A stretch of 64,000 nucleotides of DNA. Source: Deinococcus frigens DSM 12807. Its GTDB lineage: Bacteria > Deinococcota > Deinococci > Deinococcales > Deinococcaceae. Below are positions 25,032 through 38,734 of this stretch, piece after piece (position 1 is the first letter of the stretch; each line of letters starts with the position of its first letter). Both the position numbers and the translations under genes were made by a program. The stretch lies in the NCBI RefSeq assembly GCF_000701425.1, contig NZ_JNIW01000002.1, forward strand, positions 62,001 through 126,000, written 5' to 3'. The notes under the pieces were generated by a model. The model had not been told where the DNA came from, did no database searches, and saw only the letters and a list, made by a program, of their open reading frames with translations.

Positions 25032-25088
25032 GCGCACGGCGTCACTTCAGCACTGCCCGGTCATTAGGTGGGCGGATTCAATCAGGCT

Positions 25089-26186
<1,098 letters not shown>

Positions 26187-26317
26187 AGTTGCGCTCCTCC
26201 GCCTGCGCCTGACTCTGCCGCGTGAACACGGAGGCGGCGCGGCAACCCTGACAGTGTACGGGATACCGGGCAGCCGGAGGCGGCATTGACCCTGTGGAAC
26301 GGCGGCGTGAATGCCAA

Positions 26318-26344
26318 AACCGCCTCTCCGTGGAGAAGGCGGTT
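26318..26344 (-). terminator. Terminator after the beta-helix lipoprotein gene
   Basis: AACCGCC-TCTCC / GGAGA-GGCGGTT stem (one bulged A) with a two-base loop; on the minus strand it is followed by TTTTGG. About 65 bp past the stop at 26410. Confidence 0.65.
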
Positions 26345-26409
26345 GCGTCGTTGCCCGTGTACAGGTGGCGGGCCGGGCTGCCGTGGGCGGACAGCCCACT
26401 TAGGCCCAG

Positions 26410-27729
26410 TTACGGCGAGGCCGCAGCCGTCTTGTTGCCGCCGGACACGCCCACCACGATCCCCGCGTCCCTGAGCTTTTTCTGCCAGAAGGTGAACTCG
26501 TCGCGCTCAACATCCGGACTGACGGGAGTTGGCCAGTCCTGGTTGTCCTTGCAGATGTTGCCGCTGGAAGCCTGGCAACTGGGGGTCCACAGGTTGTGGT
26601 AGTACACCTTTCCCGTGGCGGTAAAGCGGGTCCAGCCGACCAGGTTGTTCTGGACCGAGTTGTTGATGAACGTTGATGAGGCTCTGGCGCTGCGGCCCTG
26701 AATGTTCCAGACATACATGCCGACATTGGCATTCGGATCGATGGTGCCGTCCGGCAACAGTCCGCTGGAAACGACCCGGTTGCCGTACACCGTGTGGTGA
26801 TGCCCGCCCGCGATGGCCACCCCGTGGTTGGAGGTGTTGATCACCTGATTGCCGTAGACCTCGGCGTAGCCGCCCGCGATGTCCATGCTGTCCTTCTGGC
26901 CGTCGCCCAGGAGAATGCCACCGCCGGAGTAGTTGCGGTCCGTCAGCGGGTTGACTGCGTAGGCACCGTAGATGTAGTTGTCATGAATCTTCACTGGGCT
27001 TTTGGAAGTCCCGCTGGACTCGTAAAGATTGATGTTGTCTTCCACTGCGCTCTTGCCCGGCTCGTTAATCACCTCGTTCCAGGCGATCTCCATGCCCGGC
27101 ACCCGGGCGACCCGGTTAAGCTGTATGGCCTGGACCCGGTAGCTCTTGCCCGTGAATTTGCCCCCAGCGTTGACGTAGCGCCCATCAACGTTCCTGACCT
27201 GGTTGCGAAGAAATTTGAGGGTCTGCCCTGCGCCGGAGTTTCCGGTAAAGAGGTTGACGTACATGCCGGACGTTCCCTGCATCCGGTTGTTCTCGACCAG
27301 CAGGTTGACCGCCTTGTAAATTGAAATGAAGCGCCCCGGATACGCGCCGTTGGTCAGGGGATTCAGGCCGTAACCGGTGGTGTTCCTGACCGTCAGGTTG
27401 ACCCCCTCGCCGCCGATCAGGTTGCCGCGTCCACGCAGAATGGAATTTTCGATCACGACAGGCTCACTGGTCTTGATCGTGACCGCCGCCACTGCCGGAT
27501 CAAAGCTCTGCCAGTTGCCCTGATAGGTGCCGCCCCGGGTGATGACCAGTGGTCCCGAATACGCCGGTCCCTCGGAGGGATCGTTGTCCGGGACGATGGT
27601 GCGTGGTTCCATCATAGGTACGCAGGCCGTCAGAGCCAGCGTCAGGACGCCGAGGATGAAAGCGCCCCGGACGATGCCCCGTCCTGTTCCGCCATGAAGT
27701 GTACTGATGGTCATATGCTGTTTTTTCAC
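26410..27729 (-). CDS. Lipoprotein with right-handed parallel beta-helix repeats
   Basis: A 439-residue exported protein. It opens with a basic, hydrophobic signal ending in the lipobox LTAC (Cys36), so it is probably anchored to an envelope membrane. The rest is built of ~22-residue rungs typical of a parallel beta-helix (VVIENSILRG, NLTVRNTTGYGL, VNLLVENNRMQGT, GMEIAWNEVIN, PVKIHDNYIYGAYAV, YAEVYGNQVINTSNHGVAI). Such proteins often bind or cleave polysaccharides, but no lyase active site is evident. The start is probably GTG 27729 behind AAGGG; ATG 27714 is possible. TATACT at 27789-27794 is a good -10. Confidence 0.8.
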   Translation of the reverse strand: MKKQHMTISTLHGGTGRGIVRGAFILGVLTLALTACVPMMEPRTIVPDNDPSEGPAYSGPLVITRGGTYQGNWQSFDPAVAAVTIKTSEPVVIENSILRGRGNLIGGEGVNLTVRNTTGYGLNPLTNGAYPGRFISIYKAVNLLVENNRMQGTSGMYVNLFTGNSGAGQTLKFLRNQVRNVDGRYVNAGGKFTGKSYRVQAIQLNRVARVPGMEIAWNEVINEPGKSAVEDNINLYESSGTSKSPVKIHDNYIYGAYAVNPLTDRNYSGGGILLGDGQKDSMDIAGGYAEVYGNQVINTSNHGVAIAGGHHHTVYGNRVVSSGLLPDGTIDPNANVGMYVWNIQGRSARASSTFINNSVQNNLVGWTRFTATGKVYYHNLWTPSCQASSGNICKDNQDWPTPVSPDVERDEFTFWQKKLRDAGIVVGVSGGNKTAAASP

Positions 27730-27847
27730 TGATTGCCCTTTTCGCCGCTAGACGTGTTGACCTGAAAATTCCTCTATTTCGGATGGTCAGTATATCGCCT
27801 GAGATGTAGATTTTTTGTCATTCACACGACGACCACCCTAGTCTGCG

Positions 27848-28447
27848 CTATGGGCCTCTACACCCACCCGTCACTGTTCCGGCGGACCGCAGCCAGGGCC
27901 AGCGCCGCAGGTAATCGTCGATTTTGGCGGCACACAGCCCGGGAGTGTGGTTGTGCGGATTGGGGCGCAGGATTCCGGCCTGTAAGTCATCCAGGCCGTG
28001 GGGGGCGTACACTTCACCGCATGCGTCGATGCCTACGCAGGTGCATTCCACCAGAAACTGATCGACGCCCTCGTGGACGCTGGTGAGGGCCGGGCGGTCC
28101 TGGCCGAATTTTTGGTTGAACCAGAGATGAACGCGGGCCTGGTTGCGAACCTCGATGGGTGCGTCCAGATCGCTGAACAGAACCCCGGCGCGGCGGATCA
28201 CGGCGTCCTCGGCGGCGTAGCTGGGGTCGTCGTCCCAGTAGAACACGTCGTAATCTCTGATCTGGGCCGTCGGCGGCTGGCCGCTCTGCACATTCCAGAC
28301 AGTGCCGAACAGCGCCCCGGCCACCAGATGGACCTGATTTGCGCCGAGTTCCGGCAGGCGCTCCAAGATGGCCGCATTGACCGGATTCAGGCGCACCAGC
28401 CTCAGAAATTCGGCCTCGTTCATAGAAATTGCAATTGCAGTGCCCAT
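27848..28447 (-). CDS. Nucleotidyltransferase family protein (COG3575-like)
   Basis: A 199-residue protein resembling the uncharacterised nucleotidyltransferase-like family with the motif RDYDVFYWDDDPSYAAEDAVI in the centre (cited as DYDVFYWDDD), HLVAGALFGTVWN before it and VRNQARVHLWFNQKFG after it. The GxF...DxD-like arrangement is suggestive of an NTase fold, though function is unknown for the family. The start may be ATG 28447 or ATG 28423 (MNEAEFLRL); neither has a clear ribosome site. It lies 43 bp after the ADP-ribosylglycohydrolase stop on the same strand. Confidence 0.7.
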   Translation of the reverse strand: MGTAIAISMNEAEFLRLVRLNPVNAAILERLPELGANQVHLVAGALFGTVWNVQSGQPPTAQIRDYDVFYWDDDPSYAAEDAVIRRAGVLFSDLDAPIEVRNQARVHLWFNQKFGQDRPALTSVHEGVDQFLVECTCVGIDACGEVYAPHGLDDLQAGILRPNPHNHTPGLCAAKIDDYLRRWPWLRSAGTVTGGCRGP

Positions 28448-28490
28448 TTCAGTGCGGCTGAAAGAAGTGGCGAGGAAGGCGCAGTGCGTA

Positions 28491-29480
28491 TCACGCCTGC
28501 TGCGCCGCCTGCACCAGCCGGGGGAAATGCTCGGCGCAGGCCCACTCGCGCTGCCAGCCCGGCCAGGTGTGGCCCAGGCGCAGCGGCGGCAGCAGGGCGG
28601 GCGGCACCTTCAATTCGCGCGCCCCGGCAATGGCCCCCACTACGCAGGCCACCGTGTCGCTGTCGTCGCCCAGCAGCACTGCCGGTTCCACGCAGCCCTG
28701 CCAGGTCCCGGCCCCGGCATGCTTCACGGCGGCCTCCAGCGTGTCCAGCACGAAACCGCTCTGTGAGGTCACGTGTCCGCCCAGACCGGAGCGCACGCGG
28801 GCACGGACCTCGGCGCGGGCCTGCCGCTCACGCTCCCTGAACGCCGTGTGGGCCTCGCGCGTGTCGATCCCGAAAAGGCCCGTGTCCAGCAGGGCGGCGC
28901 GGGCATCAAAGTTGTCGGAGAATCGCAGCGCGGCGTCGGCAGCCCCGGCGTAGGGTTGCCCGTCCGCCAGCGCTTCCAGAAAGGCCGTCAGGAACACCGA
29001 GGCGTACACGCATCTGGGATCGGCGTGGGTCAGGGCGGTGACCGCAGCCGATTCGCGGGCCAGGGCCGTTCCCCGGAATCCAGCGATCCACACGGCGGCA
29101 ATCCGCATCAGGCCACCGTTCCCGGCACCGTCAAAACGGCTGCCCTGCCAGGCGCGCACGCCACCGTCTAAAGCGGCGAGGCGCAGGGCCGCGCCGGTCA
29201 AGCCGCCCACATCGGGCGGTCCCGCCGCCAGCCACTCGCGCTGGGCCGCCAGCACGCCGCCCAGCCCGTCACCGCGCGCGTAACCCAGCAGAGTGGCCAC
29301 CGTCATCTGGGTATCGTCGGTGGCCTCGCCCGGCGCGAAACCGAAGACGCTGCCCGGCTGATAGTCCGTGAAGGTCTGGCCATACCGCGCCGCAATGCCC
29401 TGGGGCGTCTTGAATTCGGTGGCGGCCCCCAGCGCGTCCGCCGCCGCCAGCGAGAAGAGCGTCCCGGTTCCGGTGATCAT
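28491..29480 (-). CDS. ADP-ribosylglycohydrolase family protein
   Basis: A 329-residue all-helical hydrolase of the DraG/ARH family. The two metal-binding motifs are present: ATDDTQMTVATLL near residue 54 and LLGDDSDTVACVVGAIAGA near residue 270, together with AAADALGAATEF at the N-terminus. Family members remove ADP-ribose from arginine or other acceptors, or act on related nucleoside substrates. The substrate here cannot be told. The gene starts beside a region scarred by a copy of the small mobile element. Confidence 0.9.
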   Translation of the reverse strand: MITGTGTLFSLAAADALGAATEFKTPQGIAARYGQTFTDYQPGSVFGFAPGEATDDTQMTVATLLGYARGDGLGGVLAAQREWLAAGPPDVGGLTGAALRLAALDGGVRAWQGSRFDGAGNGGLMRIAAVWIAGFRGTALARESAAVTALTHADPRCVYASVFLTAFLEALADGQPYAGAADAALRFSDNFDARAALLDTGLFGIDTREAHTAFRERERQARAEVRARVRSGLGGHVTSQSGFVLDTLEAAVKHAGAGTWQGCVEPAVLLGDDSDTVACVVGAIAGARELKVPPALLPPLRLGHTWPGWQREWACAEHFPRLVQAAQQA

Positions 29481-29739
29481 GGCGGCATTGTGACATGGAC
29501 AAAGTGTGGCATTGGGGTCTGTCGGGGCAAGACCCCCGCCGGTCCCACGCCCAGCCAGTCACGCCGCCGCCGTTCCGCGCCCTGAAACTGGTCTCGCGCC
29601 AACCGGAGATCCGTACCCTGCTGAAACGTATCCAGCACGCTGTGGAGTGTTGGATACCCCGCACCCCTTCGTGATGGCCGGGCCGTTCTGACTGGAGGGC
29701 CGGGAGAGTCCGCAAGGCAGAGGCGGCGACGCGGTCTGA

Positions 29740-29912
29740 TACGGACTCCGATTGGAAGATGTTGGCAACACCTGCAAATCCGAGGGGGCGTCCAAGCGTC
29801 CTCATGGGCGCTGCTCTGGACAAGACAGCGAGCAGGAGAAAAACGGGTTCCGGACGTGGAGTGGATGAATCGGCGCTGTCCCGATTCATGCACGAAACAA
29901 ACGGAGTCCGTA
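29740..29912 (-). mobile_element. 173-bp MITE-like element, copy 3 (inverted)
   Basis: Reverse orientation relative to copies 1 and 2, exactly 173 bp, flanked by TGA at 29737-29739 and 29913-29915, which is TCA when read in the element's orientation. Inverted ends and both internal hairpins are present; the right-hand hairpin has one G-T pair. Confidence 0.85.
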
Positions 29913-30173
29913 TGAGCTGATCTCGTCTGCCGCGCAGTCAAGTTCGCTCTTGAAAGGGGTTGGCTCAAGCATTGATTGGGAGGAGATGATTTTACTACGC
30001 TGCTGGAGAAACTGCGTTTGATCCTAGGTCTCCTCCAGTCCTACTGAAGAGCATTGGTCAAAAGAGGTGTTCGCGTTTGACCGAAGGGGCAAGCGTTTTC
30101 ATGGGCGTCTGTCCATAACGACAGACTGTTCTGCCCAAGACGGTGAGTGGATTCTCCTGGATGCCCCAACAAC

Positions 30174-30205
30174 AAAAAAGGCAGCGTCCTCATCAGACGC
30201 CCCAG
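30174..30205 (-). terminator. Terminator after cdsA
   Basis: On the minus strand a GC-rich stem (GCGTC/GACGC extended by G-C pairs across a two-base bulge) is followed by TTTTTTG, 28 bp past the cdsA stop. It would end the rpsB-tsf-pyrH-frr-cdsA transcript. Confidence 0.65.
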
Positions 30206-30232
30206 CCCGTACCCCTCCAGATCACCGCCGGG

Positions 30233-31066
30233 CTAACGCGAGAACACGCTGATCTGCAAGAACAGGTAGGTGGCGGGCACGGCGAACAGCAGGCTGTCGA
30301 TGCGGTCCAGAAAGCCGCCGTGGCCGGGCAGACTGGTGCCGCTGTCCTTGGTTTTTAGCGCGCGTTTGACCAGGCTCTCGGCCAGGTCGCCCAGTTGGCT
30401 GGCGCTGGCCACCAGGATGGAGTACAGCAGCGACTCCACCGGGGACCACAGGCCGGTCAGGCTGGCGATCACCAGCACGATCAGAAAACCAGCCAGCAGG
30501 CCGCCGATGGCCCCCTCCACCGTCTTGCCGGGACTGACTTCCGGGGCCAGCTTGCGGCGTCCGAAGTAGGAGCCGCCAAAAAATCCTCCGATATCGGCGG
30601 CAAATGTCGCCAGCAGCGGCAGCGCGAAATACAGCAGGCCCGCCGTGGCGTCCGGGCTGTAGCGCAGCAGCAGGAAATAGCCCAGCAACCAGGGGATGTA
30701 CAGCAGGCCAAACATGCTGTACACCACCCGTTCCAGCGGGCGTTCGCCGGGGCGCACTACCTCGATGACCAGCAGGTAGGCCAGCGCCACGGTCAGGACC
30801 ACCTCGCGCCACGAGCCGCCGGGCCACGGTGGGGTCTGCGCCCACACCGGCAGGCTGGCAACGATCAACGCGGCGGCGAAGACCCCCAGGCTGACCCGCC
30901 GCACGTCGATGTCATTGCGGTCCAGCATGCGGATGTACTCGTACAGGCCCATCACCGACACGAAGATCAGCGCCGGGAGCATGGCCCACCAGCCGGTCCA
31001 GACGATGGCGCTCACGATGGCAAACCCCACCACCGAGGTCAGGACGCGGGTGCTCAGGCTTTCCAC
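30233..31066 (-). CDS. cdsA: Phosphatidate cytidylyltransferase
   Basis: A 277-residue multi-spanning membrane enzyme making CDP-diacylglycerol from phosphatidate and CTP. About eight hydrophobic segments; the family signature is at the C-terminus: SLVKRALKTKDSGTSLPGHG followed by GFLDRIDSLLFAVP. GTG start behind GGAGG. Last gene of the rpsB operon, the usual place for cdsA, downstream of frr by 67 bp. Confidence 0.95.
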   Translation of the reverse strand: MESLSTRVLTSVVGFAIVSAIVWTGWWAMLPALIFVSVMGLYEYIRMLDRNDIDVRRVSLGVFAAALIVASLPVWAQTPPWPGGSWREVVLTVALAYLLVIEVVRPGERPLERVVYSMFGLLYIPWLLGYFLLLRYSPDATAGLLYFALPLLATFAADIGGFFGGSYFGRRKLAPEVSPGKTVEGAIGGLLAGFLIVLVIASLTGLWSPVESLLYSILVASASQLGDLAESLVKRALKTKDSGTSLPGHGGFLDRIDSLLFAVPATYLFLQISVFSR

Positions 31067-31133
31067 GGTGCCTCCTGCTGACGCGGCGATCCTCCACGAT
31101 CCACGTCCTTTAGGCCACGTTCTGGCATGGCCC

Positions 31134-31685
31134 TCACCCGAGGATTTCCTGCTCCTTCTTGCTCAGGGTGCTGTCCACCCGGGCAATGTACTCGTCGGTG
31201 ATCTTCTGCACGTCGGCCTCGCCGCGCTTGATGTCGTCGTCGCCGATGCCCTCCAGCTTCTTGACCTCATCCAGCGAATGTTTGCGCAGGTTACGCACGG
31301 CGATGCGGGCGTCCTCGGCGTAATTCTTGGCGTTCTTGACCAGATCCTTGCGGCGCTCCTCGGTCAAGATGGGCAGGCTGATAAAGATGGTGTCGCCCTT
31401 GTTGTTGGGGTTCAGGCCCAGATCGCTGTCGCGGATGGCCTTTTCGATGGGAGCCAGGGCGGCGCGGTCCCACGGCGCGATGACCAGCGTGCGTGCGTCG
31501 GGCGTGCTGACGCTGGCGACCTGATCGATGGGCATGGACTGGCCGTAATAGTCCACCACCACACGCTTGAGGATGCCGGGATTGGCACGGCCCGTGCGCA
31601 GCACGCTCAGGCTGTTTTCCAGCGACTCGATGGCCTTGCCCATCTTCTCGCGGGTGCTTTCCTGAATGGTTTTCATGTCGGACAT
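31134..31685 (-). CDS. frr: Ribosome recycling factor
   Basis: A 183-residue factor that, with EF-G, splits post-termination ribosomes. Family features: [27 protein letters not shown] at the N-terminal helix (key part LRTGRANP), [15 protein letters not shown], and the C-terminal helices with [25 protein letters not shown] (key part [15 protein letters not shown]). GGAGA precedes the ATG. It is between pyrH (114 bp upstream) and cdsA. Confidence 0.97.
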   Translation of the reverse strand: MSDMKTIQESTREKMGKAIESLENSLSVLRTGRANPGILKRVVVDYYGQSMPIDQVASVSTPDARTLVIAPWDRAALAPIEKAIRDSDLGLNPNNKGDTIFISLPILTEERRKDLVKNAKNYAEDARIAVRNLRKHSLDEVKKLEGIGDDDIKRGEADVQKITDEYIARVDSTLSKKEQEILG

Positions 31686-31799
31686 GGGGAAACTCTCCTT
31701 ACGAATGAACGTGAACGTGGGGGCAGGATGGGGCCGAGTTTACCGCGTCTGGTGGGTGGGCGAGAGGTGGTCTTCTTTCTCCTCGCTCAAAGCCCACCC

Positions 31800-32621
<822 letters not shown>

Positions 32622-32636
32622 CTATATTTACTGCAT

Positions 32637-33434
32637 TTACGAACCGATCTCGAACCGGACGAAGTTGTTCACGCTGGCGTCGCCTAGGTACTTGCCCACG
32701 GTCACGCTGTTGTCCTTGACGAACTTCTGCTCGGGCAGCACTTTTTCCTCGTAGAACTTGCCGATCTGCCCGCCGACGATCTTCTCGACGATCTGCTGGG
32801 GCTTGCCCTCGTTGAGCGCCTTATTGGTCAGGATCTCGCGCTCCTTTTCGATGTCGTCGCTGTTGACCTGTTCGCGCCTGAGGTACTGCGGGTTCTCGGC
32901 GGCCACATGCAGGGCCACATCCTTGGCGTGCGCCGCCGTGCCGCCGTCCAGGTCTACCAGCACGCCGATCTTGCCGTTGCTGTGCACGTACCCGGCGATC
33001 TGCTGGCCCTCGATGTAACTCACCCGGTTCAGCACCAGGTTCTCGCCGATGCGCCCGGCAGCAGCCGCCACGACGGTTCCCACGGTTTCGCCGTTGTCCA
33101 TCTTGAAGTTCTTGAACTCCTCGACGTCGCTGGCCTTGGCTTTCAGCGCAGCCTGGGCCAGGTCTTCAACGAGCTTCTGGAAGTCGGCGTTGCGGGCCAC
33201 GAAATCCGTCTCGCTGTTGACTTCCACCATCGCGGCCTGCTTACCGTCCACGACGAAGCGCACCAGACCCTCGCGGGCTTCACGGTCCGACTTCTTGGCG
33301 GCCTTGACGATGCCGCGTTCGCGCAGCAGGGCCACGGCCTTGTCCTCGTCGTTGCCCGCGTCGGCCAGGGCCTTCTTGACGTCCATCATGCCCGCGCCGG
33401 TCGTTTCACGCAGCTTCTTGATCGATTCCAACAT
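32637..33434 (-). CDS. tsf: Elongation factor Ts
   Basis: A 265-residue nucleotide-exchange factor for EF-Tu. It has the N-terminal UBA-like module (IKKLRETTGAGMMDVKKAL), the TDFVARN motif (ETDFVARNADFQKLV) and the core and C-terminal blocks (EKEREILTNKAL, GKFYEEKVLPEQKFVKD). The second of two in-frame ATGs (33434) is preferred because AGGAGGA ends right at the first one, leaving proper spacing only for the second. Follows rpsB. Confidence 0.96.
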   Translation of the reverse strand: MLESIKKLRETTGAGMMDVKKALADAGNDEDKAVALLRERGIVKAAKKSDREAREGLVRFVVDGKQAAMVEVNSETDFVARNADFQKLVEDLAQAALKAKASDVEEFKNFKMDNGETVGTVVAAAAGRIGENLVLNRVSYIEGQQIAGYVHSNGKIGVLVDLDGGTAAHAKDVALHVAAENPQYLRREQVNSDDIEKEREILTNKALNEGKPQQIVEKIVGGQIGKFYEEKVLPEQKFVKDNSVTVGKYLGDASVNNFVRFEIGS

Positions 33435-33472
33435 AGTCATTCCTCCTGAGATGTGGGCTGTGAAGCCAAGAA

Positions 33473-33512
33473 TGGGGGGCGCGGCCCGCTCACCGCGCAG
33501 CGACGCCCCCCA
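33473..33512 (-). terminator. Hairpin between rpsB and tsf
   Basis: TGGGGGGCG / CGCCCCCCA, a nine-bp stem with a large G+C-rich loop in the rpsB-tsf gap. The U-run is short (TTCTTGG), so partial attenuation or mRNA protection is more likely than full termination. Confidence 0.5.
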
Positions 33513-33524
33513 CCTGAAAAGCGT

Positions 33525-34319
<795 letters not shown>

Positions 34320-34654
34320 CTGTGGCTCCATAAGCGTTCAAATTGGGAAGAGTTTGCCGTCCTCGTGCCAGCCCAGCGTCAGATCTCGCCGAGAGTGGGC
34401 CAGGCCGGTGCGCGACGCTTGAGCGCGCACGGCGGGTCACGGGGGCACCCAACCGAGGAGTATAGCGCCTGCGGAGATGGGAGGGAAGTCAGACCTGACC
34501 CTTCTGACCGGAAGCCGCCCACGCGTGTGACCCAGGTCTGGAGCGTGCGCTCTACTGGTCCTGGTGGTGATTTGGCAGAATGGCGACGGGGCCAGAATTA
34601 CCAAGGGCGTGGAGGCCGCCATACGCGGTTCACGCCTCTTTTCCTGATGCTGGG
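34320..34654. other. 335-bp region holding the rpsB leader and promoter
   Basis: No gene is supported. It holds the ~135-nt rpsB leader, the rpsB promoter, and an AGACCTG / CAGGTCT inverted repeat (about 34490-34543) that may belong to a terminator. An S2-binding autoregulatory leader is common upstream of rpsB, but I cannot model the fold here. Confidence 0.5.
34459..34487 (-). promoter_or_regulatory. Promoter of the rpsB operon
   Basis: On the minus strand TATACT (34459-34464) is preceded at 17 bp by TTCCCT. The -10 is near-perfect and the -35 weak. It predicts a transcript beginning near 34452 with a ~130-nt leader. Confidence 0.6.
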
Positions 34655-35365
34655 CTAAAACGCGATCTGGGCCTGAAGTTCCTCGATGGTGCGAAAGGTA
34701 TTCTGCGCGTTGACCGCCGTGGAATTGACCATCGAACCCGAGGCGCTGACCTGGGTCAGCACATTGGCGCTGGCCTCAATGTTTAGCTCGACGACGTTCC
34801 AGCCGGGCCTGGCATTGACGGCTACCGTGACCGGCAGCTTGGAAATCTGCGGGACGCTCAGGATCTTCGCGCAGTCCACTGTGCCGCGGAGCTGGGTGAC
34901 GCTGTCGCTGTATACCCACACGCGGACGTCGACCCGGCGGCTCAGCGGCCCGGACACGCTGCCGGTCACGGCACTGGTCTGACGTGTCCCGGCGCTGTCC
35001 TGGGTGTCCAGAAACAGCAGGGCGAAGACGCGGGCTTCGGAATCGCTGCTCTGCACGCTGCCGCTGCAACTCAGCCTCTCCGCAACGTCGGTGGCGCGCA
35101 CGGTCTGCCCGGCCACCTCAGCGTCGCCGGGCAGCGTCAGGACAAATGAGCCGTCCGCATCCACGCTGGAGGACACCCCTGGCAGGCCGGGGACGGTTAC
35201 CCGCCCCTGGCCCGTCCAGCCGGAGACCTTGCCGCTGACGGTCTGCACGGTACGCTGATCGGACGCCTGCGGGGTGGGGGTGCCGCCGCAGGCCACCAGC
35301 GTCAGCGCCACGCCGCCCAGCAGTCCCCATTTCATTCCCTGAATCCTGGCCACACTGTTCATCAT
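34655..35365 (-). CDS. Putative lipoprotein, unknown function
   Basis: About 236 residues with a signal peptide ending in a lipobox (GGVALTLVACGG). The mature part is Ser/Thr/Val-rich and beta-like (VSGKVSGWTGQGRVTVPGLPG, SSVDADGSFVLTLPG), suggesting an Ig-like or carboxypeptidase-regulatory-like domain. TATACT is five bases before the first of two adjacent ATGs, so the mRNA is probably leaderless; the second ATG (35362) would have the more usual eight-base spacing. I do not recognise the family. Confidence 0.7.
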   Translation of the reverse strand: MMNSVARIQGMKWGLLGGVALTLVACGGTPTPQASDQRTVQTVSGKVSGWTGQGRVTVPGLPGVSSSVDADGSFVLTLPGDAEVAGQTVRATDVAERLSCSGSVQSSDSEARVFALLFLDTQDSAGTRQTSAVTGSVSGPLSRRVDVRVWVYSDSVTQLRGTVDCAKILSVPQISKLPVTVAVNARPGWNVVELNIEASANVLTQVSASGSMVNSTAVNAQNTFRTIEELQAQIAF

Positions 35366-35585
35366 GGCAGAGTATACAGCCGTGCCTGACACCTCTCTGA
35401 CAGATTCGGCGACTCGGCGGGTATTTGTTACAAGGAATCGGAAGGCAGGTGAACTGTTCCCGCGCCTCGCCACCTGGCCCCTGGTTTGCTGGAGTAGCGA
35501 TGTGAAGCTGCCGCATGCCGCACATCTTCCAGAACCCCGTTTCAGGCCGCTTCTCCACTCCGCGCCCCTGCTACACTCCCCGGCG

Positions 35586-36602
35586 ATGAGTGCTGCGGTC
35601 CCCAACACGACACCCCGCTATGTCCTGGGCATTGACACCTCCTGCGACGATACCGGCGTGGGCATCGTGGAACTGAGCGCAGGCGGCGTGCGTGTGCGCG
35701 CCAACCGCGTCTGGACGCAGGCCGTTCACGCGCAGTACGGCGGCGTGATGCCCGAACTCGCCAGCCGCGAGCATGTCGAGCGCATCGACGGCGTGATGCA
35801 AGGGGCGCTGGCCGAAGCGGGGCTGGACGTGTCCGACATCGGCGCGGTGGCCGCCACTTCCGGCCCCGGTCTGGTGGGCGCGCTGCTGGTGGGGCTGATG
35901 TACGGTAAGGGGCTGGCGCAGGCGCTGGACGTGCCGTTCTTCGCCGCACACCATCTGGAGGGCCACATCTTCGCCGCCGCCGCCGAGGAGAATCTGCAAG
36001 CGCCGTACCTGGCCTTGGTGGTCAGCGGCGGACATACCCATCTGTTCGATGTGCCCGAGGAAGGAAAGTACGTACTGGTGGGTGCGACGCGCGACGACGC
36101 GGCAGGCGAGGCCTTCGACAAAATTGCCCGGCTGGCGGGCCTGGGGTATCCCGGTGGCCCGGCCATCGCCGAGGCGGCCCTGTGTGGCAATCCCGCTGCT
36201 GTACTGTTCAAGGAACCCCTGCAAGGCCAGAAAGCCTTCGAGTTCAGCTTCAGCGGCCTCAAGACGGCGGCGCTGCTGGCGCATAAGGCTGGAGCCAAAC
36301 CTGAAGACCTGGCCGCCAGCTTCCAGAAGGCTGCCGTGCATGTGCTGGTCAAGACCACCCGCCGCGCCGCCGAGGCGTACGGGCGGCAGACGGTGGTGGT
36401 GTCCGGCGGTGTGGCCGCCAATACTGCGTTACGCGAAGCCTTCTGGGCAACCGATTTACACGCCGTTTTCCCCGGCAAGGGCCTGAACACCGACAACGGC
36501 GCGATGATTGCTCTGGCAGGAGCCGCTGCGCTCCGGGCAGGCCGCATGCCGAGTCCGTTAGCAGCGGGAGCGACGGCTTATGCACCGCTGGCGAACGGGT
36601 AG
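35586..36602 (+). CDS. tsaD: tRNA N6-threonylcarbamoyladenosine transferase subunit TsaD
   Basis: A 338-residue ASKHA-fold enzyme that with TsaB/TsaE transfers threonylcarbamoyl to A37 of ANN-decoding tRNAs. Metal-binding HHLEGHI near residue 116, DTSCDDTG at the N-terminus, GGHTHLFDV, GLGYPGGPAI and the C-terminal GGVAANTALREAF are all present. ATG 35586 is chosen over the open frame at 35364 because TACACT (35572-35577) lies eight bases upstream (leaderless). Confidence 0.96.
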   Translation: MSAAVPNTTPRYVLGIDTSCDDTGVGIVELSAGGVRVRANRVWTQAVHAQYGGVMPELASREHVERIDGVMQGALAEAGLDVSDIGAVAATSGPGLVGALLVGLMYGKGLAQALDVPFFAAHHLEGHIFAAAAEENLQAPYLALVVSGGHTHLFDVPEEGKYVLVGATRDDAAGEAFDKIARLAGLGYPGGPAIAEAALCGNPAAVLFKEPLQGQKAFEFSFSGLKTAALLAHKAGAKPEDLAASFQKAAVHVLVKTTRRAAEAYGRQTVVVSGGVAANTALREAFWATDLHAVFPGKGLNTDNGAMIALAGAAALRAGRMPSPLAAGATAYAPLANG

Positions 36603-36650
36603 GGGAGGCACGGGAAACCGCGAGACCTCGATCACGATCAGCACATTGGA

Positions 36651-36682
36651 AAAGCCCCCACAGCCAGACGGGTGGGGGTTTT
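36651..36682. terminator. Bidirectional terminator between tsaD and the acyl-CoA ligase
   Basis: CCCCCAC / GTGGGGG stem with AAAAG on the left and TTTTG on the right; serves the two convergent genes ending at 36602 and 36735. Confidence 0.85.
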
Positions 36683-36734
36683 GTTCTCCGGTCTTCAACT
36701 TCTGTTATTCAACAACTGTTCACGCGGTCTGCTG

Positions 36735-38495
<1,761 letters not shown>

Positions 38496-38734
38496 GACAC
38501 TCCTTTGGAGACTCAGTGGGTGGGGCGGCCTGTAGGTCAGAGGCCGGGCAGTCACAGGCCATCCACAGGGGCGGAAGAGAATTGAACTTGGTGCAATGAT
38601 TACCGACAGGCGGTGTGGTCTTCAAGCCCTCCCCCCACCATTGCCCCCGCATAAGCCCAGGCTCAAGGTTGTCTCTGGACCGTTTGGTAGCGTGTCGGAC
38701 GGAGTTTGGCCGTGGAACTGCCAGACTTTGCCGC

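Larger units (their letters stand above)
24502..25088. other. 587-bp intergenic region between pgl and ychF
   Basis: No gene is supported. It holds a short duplication of a GGCACGA-containing segment (about 24594-24618), a divergent copy of the small mobile element (24620-24754) and a strong 18-bp hairpin (24988-25031). The remaining ~230 bp show no recognisable signal. Confidence 0.6.
29481..30232. other. 752-bp intergenic region with element copy 3
   Basis: Contains the inverted copy of the 173-bp element (29740-29912) and the cdsA terminator (30174-30205). A 59-codon plus-strand frame at 29495-29674 (ending LKRIQHAVECWIPRTPS) is open but I have no support for it as a gene. The 29916-30170 part shows nothing I can name. 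Confidence 0.5.

Noticed and set aside
29495..29674. 59-codon plus-strand ORF near the ADP-ribosylglycohydrolase start
   Set aside because: No recognisable domain and no clear promoter or ribosome site; noted only as a possibility in the intergenic entry.
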